From IMG/VR virus record IMGVR_UViG_3300032093_000620, positions 1 to 29,210 of that record: a stretch of DNA of 29,210 nucleotides; one strand, written 5' to 3'. Source of the DNA: a virus. The position numbers and the translations under genes were made by a program. This document shows positions 14,815 through 21,414 of this stretch, one piece after another. Below the pieces are notes generated by a model. The model was not told the origin of the DNA, searched no databases, and saw only the letters and a program-made list of their open reading frames with translations. Numbering within the stretch: position 1 is the first letter of the stretch; every line of letters begins with the position of its first letter.

Positions 14815-16419
14815 CTACAGTTCGATCAAATCCCAATTCGTCGCGGCCAGCTGGGCCGTCGATGCCAGCGACAGGGCCATCACGCAGGCCACCACGGCGT
14901 CAATACGCTCGGTCGATTTCTGCTTGCAGGGGGCTATGTTCCCGTTCGAGTCGGAGCGTATCACGCAGTTCGAGGCCGCCCAATTCAAAACGGGGTTATC
15001 GCCGTGGCGGATCTTCTTTTGGGCCACCAGGGTATCGAGCAGCTTCGTGGGGGCCGACATTGCCCCCAGGCCCATCGACATACCGACGGCCTGGATTCCG
15101 GCCTGCGTCAGATGCGTGTAGCTGCTGCCGGCGTTCCAGTTATCCATTGCCAGCTTTCGCAGCCGATGCCGTTCCGCGTACTCGATGATGTATTGCTCGA
15201 CCACCCCATAGTCGCAGCGGTTGCCTTCCGTGCCGATGATCCATCCCTCGCGAATCCATTGCAGATACGGCACTCGATCCTTTCGTTCGCGGGCTGCGGC
15301 CGTCTCGAGCGGGATGAAGCATTTCACGTCGAAGTCGTACACGCCTTCCTCGTCGGGGCCGAAACAAAAGGCCACCGCGGTTAGGTCTTGCGTGCTCGCC
15401 AGGTCAAGACCGCCGAAACACTCGCGGCCTTCGAGCGGCTCGCGGGGCGGGCTGCCGCAGGCGGCCCAGGCGTCGGGATGAAAGAATCTCGTGTCTGCGG
15501 TTGTCCAACAGTTGAGCCGATACCTGGCCCAGCTGTTCAGCTTCGCGCTCTGCGCCTTCGCCTCCATCGCGTCGGCCCGAAAGGCGTCGAGCGGGATCGT
15601 CACGCCCAGGCTCGGGTTCGCCTTGTGCCACGTATCTTCCGACCACCAATCATCATCGGGGCCGGCCCCGTACAGCTTGCCGAAGAATGTCGGGTTGCTT
15701 CGCGGGTTCGCCTGCACTCGCTCGGCATCCTGCCACCACTCCCAGGCCACCGACTTACCTCGTTCGTAGCCGGCCGTGCTGATCCCGATGAGCATCGGCT
15801 GCGATCGAGCAGAGCCAGCGTAGCGGAGCGCATCTAGCAGACGCCGGTCACGCATCGCGTGAATCTCGTCCGCGAGCACCGCATGGGCGTTGATGCCTTC
15901 GGCCCGCTGCGCGTCGCTCGACAGGACGGTGTACCGCGACTTGCTCCCGTGATGCACGAGCGTGTTCCGCGAGTCCACGATCTCGATCGCGTTCGCCAGG
16001 GCCGGCGACGATCGAACCATCGCGGCGGCCTCGCGGAAGATGATGCCCGCGCTCGAGCGGTCAGTCGCCACGCTCACGATCTCCGCACCAGGCTCGCCGT
16101 CTGCCACGAGGAAATACAACGCGAGCGCCGCGAGCAGCGTGCTCTTGCCATTCTTCTTCGGCGTGCCGATGAAGGCCGTGCGATACCTGCGGCGGCCCTC
16201 GTCATCCACCCAGCCGAACAGCGGTTCGAGTATGTCCCGCTTCTGCCACTCCATCAGCTGCATCGGCCGGCCGGCCCACTGGCGGCCTTTCGACATAACG
16301 CAAAACGTCTCGATGAACTCGATCACGCGATCGGCTCGGGCCTGGTCGAAGACGAAGCCAGGGACGGCCTCCGGCCTCGCGTTACCCGTGCTTCGCGAGG
16401 AACGCCTGGAGCGGGTCAT
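14815..16419 (-). CDS. terL: Terminase large subunit
   Basis: 534 aa ATPase/nuclease that cuts and packages DNA into the prohead. The ATPase domain shows Walker A GTPKKNGKST (residues 85-94) and Walker B VLADE (181-185). The RNase H-like nuclease domain shows GGLDLAS (Asp339), AMDN (Asp426) and RIDAVVA (Asp507). The layout and length match the HK97/Terminase_1 family. ATG 16419 overlaps the TerS gene by 38 nt; no better start is seen after the TerS stop. Confidence 0.95.
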   Translation of the reverse strand: MTRSRRSSRSTGNARPEAVPGFVFDQARADRVIEFIETFCVMSKGRQWAGRPMQLMEWQKRDILEPLFGWVDDEGRRRYRTAFIGTPKKNGKSTLLAALALYFLVADGEPGAEIVSVATDRSSAGIIFREAAAMVRSSPALANAIEIVDSRNTLVHHGSKSRYTVLSSDAQRAEGINAHAVLADEIHAMRDRRLLDALRYAGSARSQPMLIGISTAGYERGKSVAWEWWQDAERVQANPRSNPTFFGKLYGAGPDDDWWSEDTWHKANPSLGVTIPLDAFRADAMEAKAQSAKLNSWARYRLNCWTTADTRFFHPDAWAACGSPPREPLEGRECFGGLDLASTQDLTAVAFCFGPDEEGVYDFDVKCFIPLETAAARERKDRVPYLQWIREGWIIGTEGNRCDYGVVEQYIIEYAERHRLRKLAMDNWNAGSSYTHLTQAGIQAVGMSMGLGAMSAPTKLLDTLVAQKKIRHGDNPVLNWAASNCVIRSDSNGNIAPCKQKSTERIDAVVACVMALSLASTAQLAATNWDLIEL

Positions 16420-16864
16420 TCGCCTGTCCGTCCTGGGTTGATAGCCGCGCCCTGGCGGCCGGCGTCCCGCCGAACTCCTGGGCGATGCTCTGCAGAATCT
16501 TGTCGCACTTCGTCATGATCGTGAACGATGCCGCGACCTGGGCGTATCGCACGCGGCCGTTCTCGTCCTTCATCACCATCACGTCGCCGCCGCGAGCGCA
16601 GATATCTTGATGCCGCCGCCACTCCACCCAGGTCACGCAGTAGCGCACCAGGGCGTCTACGTCGCTGTTCCCCAGGATGCCCAGCGCTCGAAGCCTGGGA
16701 ACTAGGTCGTGCCACTTCTCCAGGGCATCGCCTGTCATCCACGCCGGCGGCTCGATGCCGGTCGTGATCGGCTGCGGCTCACGAGGGTTCGCAGGCCTCT
16801 TGCCTGGGTTGCCCCTCATGAGCCGCAGCTGCGTAGGTTCCTTCGGCCGTCCTCTCGTTGCCAT
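16382..16864 (-). CDS. terS: Terminase small subunit, P27 family
   Basis: 160 aa. It recognises the packaging site and loads the large subunit. MATRGRPKEPTQLRLMRGNPG, then PPAWMTGDALEKWHDLVPRL and a C-terminal helix-rich region match the P27-type small terminase (phage_terSmall). It is directly followed by terL with a 38-nt overlap. Start ATG 16864 has no clear ribosome-binding site. A variant leader motif GTTCTCCCGATT lies 16 nt upstream, at the site where the ribosome-binding region would be. Confidence 0.9.
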   Translation of the reverse strand: MATRGRPKEPTQLRLMRGNPGKRPANPREPQPITTGIEPPAWMTGDALEKWHDLVPRLRALGILGNSDVDALVRYCVTWVEWRRHQDICARGGDVMVMKDENGRVRYAQVAASFTIMTKCDKILQSIAQEFGGTPAARARLSTQDGQANDPLQAFLAKHG

Positions 16865-16880
16865 AACGTCGATGCTACAG

Positions 16881-16893
16881 CAATCGGGAGAAC
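16881..16893 (-). promoter_or_regulatory. Variant leader motif before terS
   Basis: The gene strand reads GTTCTCCCGATTG, differing at a few bases from the GTTTTCCCGATA motif seen upstream of early genes. It lies in the 42-nt gap between the small HTH gene and terS. The match is weaker than the others, so it may be coincidence. Confidence 0.3.
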
Positions 16894-16906
16894 ACGCAAA
16901 CCGTGG

Positions 16907-17116
16907 CTAGTCTGCCTTCGGCCGGCCGCGGCCCTCGGGGTTCCGCTCGAAGGCCGCCGCATCCTTGCGGTGCACGTACCAGACGCCTTCGATCTCGAAC
17001 CCTCTCACTTTGCCGGCCTTCGCCAGCGCTCGCATCCAATCCCGCGAGACGCCGGCCAGGCCCGCGGCCGTGCCGACGCTGGCCCACTCATCGGGCCGGA
17101 AATTACGGATCGTCAT
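16907..17116 (-). CDS. Small helix-turn-helix DNA-binding protein
   Basis: 69 aa, starting ATG 17116 in an ATGA overlap with the Gp37/Gp68-like gene. The segment WASVGTAAGLAGVSRDWMRALAKAGKVRGFEIEG reads as an excisionase/MerR-like helix-turn-helix with wing (GTAAxLxGVSxxxxRxLxKxGKVxG), and VWYVHRKDAAAFE fits the closing strand and helix. It may be a transcription regulator, an excisionase or a packaging cofactor. A longer reading to 17272 is shadow sequence. Confidence 0.72.
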   Translation of the reverse strand: MTIRNFRPDEWASVGTAAGLAGVSRDWMRALAKAGKVRGFEIEGVWYVHRKDAAAFERNPEGRGRPKAD

Positions 17117-17874
17117 GCGATCACCTTCCTCTCTACGCTGCGGGGCGTCGGGTACTCGCGAACGATTCGGCCGTCCAACTCGATGCCCATCTCGGTGCGG
17201 TAGCCGGCGCTCTGCTTGTGGAAAAACGCGGCTCCCGTCTCGCTGCACTTTCTGTGCATCGACCTGGCCCAATCCTTATCTTCGGCCCGATACCCCGGCC
17301 CGCTCTCGCCACCGTAGATCACCCAGTCGATGCCGGTGATATCGAGCGCCTCGAGCGAGCCCAGGGCCGGCTCGTAACTGATGAACCGCACCACCGCCGG
17401 AATGTCTCGCAGGTGGTCGACTCGCTCGGCCACCCTCATATCCTCGACGCTCGTGCCGAGCCAGACGTTGCGATACCCGCCCGATCCCCAATCCTTCGGC
17501 AGACACTCGCGGATGCGCTGCGGCCGCTTCGTGAGCATCTGCCAATCGAGCCACTCGCACGAGCGGATCGTATCCCACAGGCGCGGCCTGGTTGCCGCGG
17601 CCGTGGGATGATCCTCGGCCCAATCCATCATCGAGCCGCAGAACACGCGGCGGCGAACGCCGTCACGCTTCGCGGCGCGGTTCCAGGCGAGCACGTTCTG
17701 CCATACGCCCTTCGCCACCTGCCGCGGCTTGCCAGCGCCCCATACGTCCAGGCCCAGCTTGCCGCTCGCGATCTTCTCCGCGTAGCAGTTCCGGCATCCC
17801 TCCGAAACCTTCACGCAGCCAATCCAAAAGTTCGCAGTGTGATCCGTCCATGCAATCAGCGTCTCGTCGGCCAT
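17113..17874 (-). CDS. Phage Gp37/Gp68-family (DUF5131) protein
   Basis: 253 aa. The N-terminus matches the family signature: WTDHTANFWIGC, KVSEGCRNCYAEK, with Cys20, Cys27 and Cys30. Typical further elements are CGSMMDWAE, LTKRPQRI, NVWLGTSVED, FISYEPALG and IDWVIYGGESGPG. The Cys cluster and TIM-barrel-like repeats suggest a metal- or Fe-S-dependent enzyme distantly like radical SAM proteins, but the reaction is unknown. In other genomes the family often accompanies a three-Cys-motif partner protein (TcmP); I see none here. A ribosome-binding site AGGGAG lies 9 nt before the ATG. Confidence 0.88.
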   Translation of the reverse strand: MADETLIAWTDHTANFWIGCVKVSEGCRNCYAEKIASGKLGLDVWGAGKPRQVAKGVWQNVLAWNRAAKRDGVRRRVFCGSMMDWAEDHPTAAATRPRLWDTIRSCEWLDWQMLTKRPQRIRECLPKDWGSGGYRNVWLGTSVEDMRVAERVDHLRDIPAVVRFISYEPALGSLEALDITGIDWVIYGGESGPGYRAEDKDWARSMHRKCSETGAAFFHKQSAGYRTEMGIELDGRIVREYPTPRSVERKVIA

Positions 17875-17897
17875 TGTCGTGTTCTCCCTGTTGGTGG

Positions 17898-18050
17898 TTA
17901 GTTGCTCTCGCCCACAATCTCAATCACCCACTCCCACGGCCCCCTGTTCAGTATCACCTCGAACGAAAGCCCCTGGCGTGTGAGGTGCTTCGTGATCTCG
18001 GCCACCATCGCCGCCGCGCCCGCATAGTCCGGAATCCGAATCGTTTTCAT
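17898..18050 (-). CDS. Small hypothetical protein
   Basis: 50 aa from ATG 18050, with AGGAG 6 nt upstream, a near-ideal spacing. MKTIRIPDYAGAAAMVAEITKHL then QGLSFEVILNRG and PWEWVIEIVGES read as a small beta-alpha-beta fold. Strand-helix-strand composition and a good ribosome-binding site support a real gene. Function unknown. Confidence 0.65.
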   Translation of the reverse strand: MKTIRIPDYAGAAAMVAEITKHLTRQGLSFEVILNRGPWEWVIEIVGESN

Positions 18051-18091
18051 GGCTTGCTCCTGTTGAGTCCTCGATCCTCGATCCACGAGTC

Positions 18092-18116
18092 GCGGCCCCG
18101 TCACACTCGGGGCCGC
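18092..18116 (-). terminator. Perfect 9-bp hairpin after the H1-like gene
   Basis: Arms at 18092-18100 and 18108-18116 pair perfectly around a 7-nt loop. No T-tract follows on the minus strand. It lies between the stop of the 391-aa gene and the next start, so it may be a weak terminator or transcript-stabilising structure. A direct repeat of GGATCGA lies next to it. Confidence 0.4.
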
Positions 18117-18134
18117 TGGTCGCAGACCGCAGGA

Positions 18135-19310
18135 TCAGAGGCCGATCGCCTCGCCCATGATCTTCTTCAGCTGGGCGATGCCGCCGATCGGCTGGCCGGC
18201 CCGCTTCGCCTTCTCCCGCTTCTCGACCCGCTTGATCATCGCCTCGGCCTTCTTACGCTCGGCCTTCTTCGCGTCGATCGCCTTGAAGGTCTCGCGGGCC
18301 TGCTTCGAGATCGCACGCGACTCGGCCAGCTGGGCGTCGATCTTCTGGAGCATTTCGCTTTTCGCCTTCGGATGCTTCCACCCCTGGGCACGCCTGGTCT
18401 CCCAGGCCTTGCGAGCCGCGGCCTTCAGTCGAGCCATCCGCTCCTCGGGAGTCTCGGCCGTGGCGGCCGCCTTCTCCGCACGATGCACGGCGATCGAATC
18501 GCCAATCGCCTTGCCGAAGGCCGCACCACGCTTCGGCTTCGGGGCCGGCTCGTCGGCCGGCACCCTGCAAACGTCGGCCGTGAAGTTCTCGACCGCCTCG
18601 GCGCACCCCTGACCGCCCAGGATGCGGGCGTTCGGGTAGGCCTTCTTCGCCGCCGCGATCCCGTCGAACTCGGCCACGAAAAAGCCCTGCACCTTGACGA
18701 TCCAAAACTGCCGGCCCTTGTGATCCACGACGTTCTCGACCTCGAACTGGTGCGAGGTGTTTTTCAGCCCCTCGCGTTCGATGATCTCCTTCGCCACGAT
18801 GCTCGGCCGCTTCTTCGCCGGCGCGGCCTCCACCAGACCCGCCTTCACCGCGGCCTTCGTCAACTTCGCCGCCACGCGGGCCTTCGCGGCCGGCGGGCTG
18901 TCGGGAGCCTTCGCCGTCGCGGCCAACTTCTCCGCGGCCTTGACCGGCTTCTCGGCCACGCGGGCCGGGGCCTTCGCCTTCGTCACCTTCTTCGTCTCGA
19001 CCTTCTTCGACTTCGCCATGATCTCATCCTCCAATTGGAAACCATCACCACTCTCGCCCGCCGGCGCTCGCCGGCTGTCGGCTTGTTCGATTGCGGCCAC
19101 CGCCACCGCGGCGGCCTCGTCGCCATTCATCCAGGCCTGGCCCGCGAAGGGCCGGCCGTCCGTCACCACCTTGAACACCAGGGCCTTCGCATCGAACCGG
19201 CCCGCCACCTGGGAGCCGAAGGCGTAAGCGTGCACGCCCTCGCATCCGATCCACCGACATTCACCGCTCGCCATCGACCGCAGCACGCGGGCCACCTGCT
19301 CGACGTTCAT
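18135..19310 (-). CDS. Lysine/alanine-rich, histone H1-like DNA-binding protein (putative)
   Basis: 391 aa. Three parts can be seen: an N-terminal domain (about 1-97) of unknown type with WIGCEGVHAYAFGS, a Lys/Ala/Pro-rich H1-like segment (about 98-170, KVTKAKAPARVAEKPVKAAE) and a folded region (about 170-250) with NTSHQFEVENVVDHKGRQFW. The end is a highly charged helical tail with KAWETRRA at 301-308. ATG 19310 has GGAGG 8 nt upstream. A second in-frame ATG at 19019 (residue 98) also has GGAGG 8 nt upstream, so a shorter 294-aa form could be made. DNA binding is inferred from composition. Confidence 0.75.
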   Translation of the reverse strand: MNVEQVARVLRSMASGECRWIGCEGVHAYAFGSQVAGRFDAKALVFKVVTDGRPFAGQAWMNGDEAAAVAVAAIEQADSRRAPAGESGDGFQLEDEIMAKSKKVETKKVTKAKAPARVAEKPVKAAEKLAATAKAPDSPPAAKARVAAKLTKAAVKAGLVEAAPAKKRPSIVAKEIIEREGLKNTSHQFEVENVVDHKGRQFWIVKVQGFFVAEFDGIAAAKKAYPNARILGGQGCAEAVENFTADVCRVPADEPAPKPKRGAAFGKAIGDSIAVHRAEKAAATAETPEERMARLKAAARKAWETRRAQGWKHPKAKSEMLQKIDAQLAESRAISKQARETFKAIDAKKAERKKAEAMIKRVEKREKAKRAGQPIGGIAQLKKIMGEAIGL

Positions 19311-19313
19311 CGT

Positions 19314-19520
19314 TCAGACCTCCGCTCGCAGGCGACGCTCGCGAAGAGCCTCGGCCTGCTCGTCGCGCTCGATCCCCTCGCAGGCCGCGATCGCCTGGCC
19401 GAAGATCACCTGCCCGCCGGCCACCGGCGTTCCGGCCTTCTTCATCCTGGCCCGCAGGACGCTCGGGCTGACGCCCAGGGCCATCGCCGCCACCGCCACC
19501 GTCACGACTCGATCGAACAT
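19314..19520 (-). CDS. Small HTH-like regulator (putative)
   Basis: 68 aa from ATG 19520, with GGAGG 8 nt upstream. VAVAAMALGVSPSVLRARMKKAG could be a helix-turn-helix (AAxxLGVSxxxLRxxMKKxG), followed by GGQVIFGQAI and a charged helix. Its stop lies 3 nt before the next start. A GTTTTCCCGATA leader motif precedes it. Regulatory role inferred. Confidence 0.65.
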   Translation of the reverse strand: MFDRVVTVAVAAMALGVSPSVLRARMKKAGTPVAGGQVIFGQAIAACEGIERDEQAEALRERRLRAEV

Positions 19521-19535
19521 TGTCGGTTCCTCCAG

Positions 19536-19548
19536 CTATCGGGAAAAC
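19536..19548 (-). promoter_or_regulatory. Leader motif GTTTTCCCGATAG before the small HTH gene
   Basis: The element ends 15 nt before ATG 19520 and is followed within a few bases by the GGAGG ribosome-binding site. It lies in the 31-nt gap after the upstream gene, so it is in the mRNA of any read-through transcript. Confidence 0.5.
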
Positions 19549-19551
19549 GGG

Positions 19552-19827
19552 TCACTCGTCGAACAGGTTGAAGTCCAGGCCCAGGGCCGCGGCCTTCACG
19601 AACTCGCGGGCCTCGGCCTGCTTCTCGTCGGCCTGCCGGATGAACTCCCGTAGGCTCGCGATGTCGGCCGGCTCGCCGTGCACCAGCGCCCCGCCCAGCG
19701 ACCACTGGAACGTGAGCCGCTGGAACAGCAGCCGGTCGGTGGAATCACGGTCGGCCGTGCGGATGGTATCGAGCACGGCGTCGTGCTGCTTCCGTGTCAG
19801 GCAGGTGGTTTCGAGTTTGCGGAACAT
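19552..19827 (-). CDS. Small hypothetical early protein
   Basis: 91 aa, ATG 19827 with AAGGAG 9 nt upstream. MFRKLETTCLTRKQHDAVLDTI opens a helical protein; further helices are SLREFIRQADEKQAEAREFV. It ends in ALGLDFNLFDE, an acidic tail. It is the first gene after promoter module 1 and its leader carries the GTTTCCCCGATAC motif. No family is recognised; small size and position suggest an early regulatory role. Confidence 0.65.
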   Translation of the reverse strand: MFRKLETTCLTRKQHDAVLDTIRTADRDSTDRLLFQRLTFQWSLGGALVHGEPADIASLREFIRQADEKQAEAREFVKAAALGLDFNLFDE

Positions 19828-19845
19828 CGTTTCTTACTCCTTCAG

Positions 19846-19858
19846 GTATCGGGGAAAC
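19846..19858 (-). promoter_or_regulatory. Leader motif GTTTCCCCGATAC of promoter module 1
   Basis: The element lies about 12 nt downstream of the TATAAT box, so it would sit at or near the 5' end of the transcript. It ends 18 nt before ATG 19827 and just before the AAGGAG ribosome-binding site. Confidence 0.5.
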
Positions 19859-19869
19859 TGGTGATGCCT

Positions 19870-19898
19870 ATTATACGCAGCTGATGATAAAGGGTTCG
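19870..19898 (-). promoter_or_regulatory. Promoter module 1 (TATAAT with CGAACCCTTTATC block)
   Basis: A perfect TATAAT (19875-19870) is preceded by a conserved CGAACCCTTTATC (19898-19886). The 17-nt spacing would put CGAACC at -35, a poor match to TTGACA, which suggests that an activator or alternative sigma factor is needed. A second near-identical copy lies at 21255-21283. An A7 run lies further upstream. Leftward direction fits the gene at 19827. Confidence 0.65.
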
Positions 19899-20033
19899 CC
19901 GGGGGTTCGGAATTTTTTTGGGGGGCCTGGTTTGCCCCAGGAAGGGCGGGGAGCCGGGGGCGGCCCGCGGGAGGCCGGCCGGCCAGACGGCCCCCAGGGG
20001 GGCGGCCTGGGGCCGGCCGGCCCGCTGGGCCGG
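19899..20033. other. GC-rich gap after the clamp-loader-like gene
   Basis: The gap from the AAA+ stop to promoter module 1 has several overlapping GC-rich inverted repeats, such as GGCCCAGCGGGCC-type stems and a CCTGGGGCAAACCAGG hairpin (gene strand). A CCCCCCAAAAAAATT tract follows. It likely folds strongly and may terminate read-through before the promoter, but it has no T-tract on the gene strand. No gene is seen. Confidence 0.4.
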
Positions 20034-20789
20034 TCAGCCGGCGGCGGCCTCCCTGGCCCGTCGCGTCTCCCAGGCCTTTTGAGCCGCGGTCAGTTCGCCC
20101 TCGTCGTAGACCCGCGCGGCCACGGTCGGGGGCTCCGGCACCTCGCCCGTGGCCGCGAACCGGAAAGCCTGCTGCATCGCCAGCCGATAGTTGATCCGCC
20201 CGCCCTCGCGGCCGAAGGCCGACAGGTCGGCCGGGGCTTTCACCTTCTCGGCCTTCAAGACTTTCCGCACCAGGGCCGCGACCGCCTTCTCGCTTTCCTC
20301 GCCCTTCGCCTCGAACTTCACCACGTGGCAGCGCGACAGGAACCGGCCCGACAGATGCTCGACGCTGTTCGTCGTGAACACTACGGCCACCTTGCTCGGG
20401 AGGTTTTCGAGCACGTCGAGCCAGACTAGTTCGGCTTGCTTCGTCATCGCGTCGGCTTCGTTCACGATCGCAACCCGCCAACCGCTGCCGGTGAACGGCC
20501 GGAGCCGCAGCGTCGCAGCCATATCCTTGACGGCCTTCCCGTCCTGCTCACCGCTCGCGATTTCGAGCACGCCACCCAAAACGTCGTTCTCGATATCGCA
20601 TCCCAGGGCGCGGGCGATCGCCCAGGCGGCGGTAGTCTTGCCGACGCCGGATGATCCCGACAGCACGAGGGCTACCGGCTCGCCGGTCTCGGCCGCGGCG
20701 TCAACCGTGGCCTGGATGAATCGGACGGCGCGGGGCTGGCCCGCGATCTCGGTCAGCTTCGTCGGTTGATACTTGCGAGTGTATGACAT
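20034..20789 (-). CDS. Single-subunit clamp-loader-like AAA+ ATPase
   Basis: 251 aa. It shows Walker A GSSGVGKT (45-52), Walker B VAIVNEAD (106-113), sensor-1 TTN (139-141) and the clamp-loader SRC motif (152-154), which holds the arginine finger. The opening YTRKYQPTKLTEIAGQ matches the RFC/DnaX N-terminus (KYRPxxLxEIxGQ). Length covers the AAA+ core with only a short end, so the C-terminal collar domain seems reduced. The tail has KAWETRRA (238-245), shared with the H1-like protein. It may load a host or phage clamp or act in DNA handling. No polymerase is seen in the window. Confidence 0.87.
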   Translation of the reverse strand: MSYTRKYQPTKLTEIAGQPRAVRFIQATVDAAAETGEPVALVLSGSSGVGKTTAAWAIARALGCDIENDVLGGVLEIASGEQDGKAVKDMAATLRLRPFTGSGWRVAIVNEADAMTKQAELVWLDVLENLPSKVAVVFTTNSVEHLSGRFLSRCHVVKFEAKGEESEKAVAALVRKVLKAEKVKAPADLSAFGREGGRINYRLAMQQAFRFAATGEVPEPPTVAARVYDEGELTAAQKAWETRRAREAAAG

Positions 20790-20828
20790 TGCTTCGGCTT
20801 TCTGTGCTAGGGGAGGGGAGGTGTATCG

Positions 20829-20841
20829 GTATCGGGAAAAC
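20829..20841 (-). promoter_or_regulatory. Leader motif GTTTTCCCGATAC before the AAA+ gene
   Basis: The element begins at the last base of the upstream gene's TAG stop and ends 39 nt before ATG 20789, further than in the other copies. A purine-poor CCTCCCCTCCCC tract lies between it and the start. Confidence 0.45.
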
Positions 20842-21188
20842 TACTTCGTGACGTTGCGGGCGGTCTCGATCCCGTCGAGATACTCGGCCGGCTCGACCGG
20901 CTCGCAGCTGGGGGCCTGGTTGTTCGCGACGGCCCACAGCACCGTCAGCCGCTGGCCCAGGGCCTCGTACGCTTCGGCCTTCGTCATGCCCAGGAAGTCA
21001 AACATCGAGCCGGGACTGTGATGCCCGCCGGTCGACAGGTTGACCCAAAACACGCGGTAGGCTCGGCCGTACAGCTTGCTCCCCTTGTCCAGCCCCCAGC
21101 GGTGGCCGGCGGGCGGGCAGATGCCGGCCAGCTGGCAGGCGGCGGCGAAGGCCTCGAAGCGACGATTGAGCATCTCGGTCGTGATCAT
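20841..21188 (-). CDS. Conserved-looking phage protein of unknown function
   Basis: 115 aa, ATG 21188 with GGAG 8 nt upstream. Helical N-terminus (TEMLNRRFEAFAAACQLAG), then a strand-rich middle with LYGRAYRVFWVNLSTGGHHSPG, and a helix KAEAYEALGQRLTVLWAVA. The Gly/His turn and the aromatic strand suggest a compact alpha/beta fold. First gene after promoter module 2. Function unknown. Confidence 0.7.
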   Translation of the reverse strand: MITTEMLNRRFEAFAAACQLAGICPPAGHRWGLDKGSKLYGRAYRVFWVNLSTGGHHSPGSMFDFLGMTKAEAYEALGQRLTVLWAVANNQAPSCEPVEPAEYLDGIETARNVTK

Positions 21189-21201
21189 GGCAAGGCTCCA
21201 G

Positions 21202-21214
21202 GTATCGGGAAAAC
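21202..21214 (-). promoter_or_regulatory. Leader motif GTTTTCCCGATAC of promoter module 2
   Basis: The element ends 13 nt before ATG 21188 and directly precedes the CCTGGAG ribosome-binding region. It lies in the leader of module 2, after a perfect GCGGCC/GGCCGC hairpin. Confidence 0.5.
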
Positions 21215-21228
21215 TCGGTCAGTCGTTC

Positions 21229-21244
21229 GCGGCCTCGTGGCCGC
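21229..21244 (-). other. Perfect 6-bp hairpin in the leader of promoter module 2
   Basis: The sequence gcggcc-tcgt-ggccgc is a perfect inverted repeat with a 4-nt loop, starting a few bases after the predicted transcript start. It could stabilise the leader RNA or be an operator. Module 1 lacks it. Confidence 0.4.
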
Positions 21245-21254
21245 TTGATACCTG

Positions 21255-21283
21255 ATTATACGCAGCCGCGGATAAAGGGTTCG
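21255..21283 (-). promoter_or_regulatory. Promoter module 2 (TATAAT with CGAACCCTTTATC block)
   Basis: TATAAT (21260-21255) is preceded at the same spacing by the same CGAACCCTTTATC (21283-21271) as in module 1. The spacer end CTGCG is also shared. An AAAAAAATTTTT tract lies about 10 nt further upstream, which could act as an UP element. Leftward direction fits the gene at 21188. Confidence 0.65.
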
Positions 21284-21353
21284 ATCCCGGTCGAAAAATT
21301 TTTTTGGCCTGGGGATTCCGCGGGGAAACCAGGGTTCCCGCCGACCGGCCCCA

Positions 21354-21402
21354 GCCGGGGGCCGGGGGCCGGGGGCGGCCGGGGGCGGCCGGGGGCGGTC
21401 GC
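21354..21402. repeat. Short GC-rich tandem repeats (GGGGGCC / GGGGGCGGCC)
   Basis: Two GGGGGCC-type units are followed by three GGGGGCGG(C/T)C-type units in the 226-bp gap between the methyltransferase-like gene and the next gene. The tract could form hairpins or G-rich structures. The matching gap upstream of module 1 is also GC-rich but less regular. Confidence 0.55.
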
Positions 21403-21414
21403 CTGGTAGGGAGC

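Noticed and set aside
17592-19571. 659-aa plus-strand reading frame
   Set aside because: Antisense to the Gp37/Gp68 and H1-like genes; composition (Arg, Leu, His) is a shadow of Lys/Ala/Glu-rich coding.
19910-19930. A7 tract beside promoter module 1 read as a terminator
   Set aside because: On the gene strand it is an A-run, not a T-run, so it does not fit an intrinsic terminator for leftward transcription.
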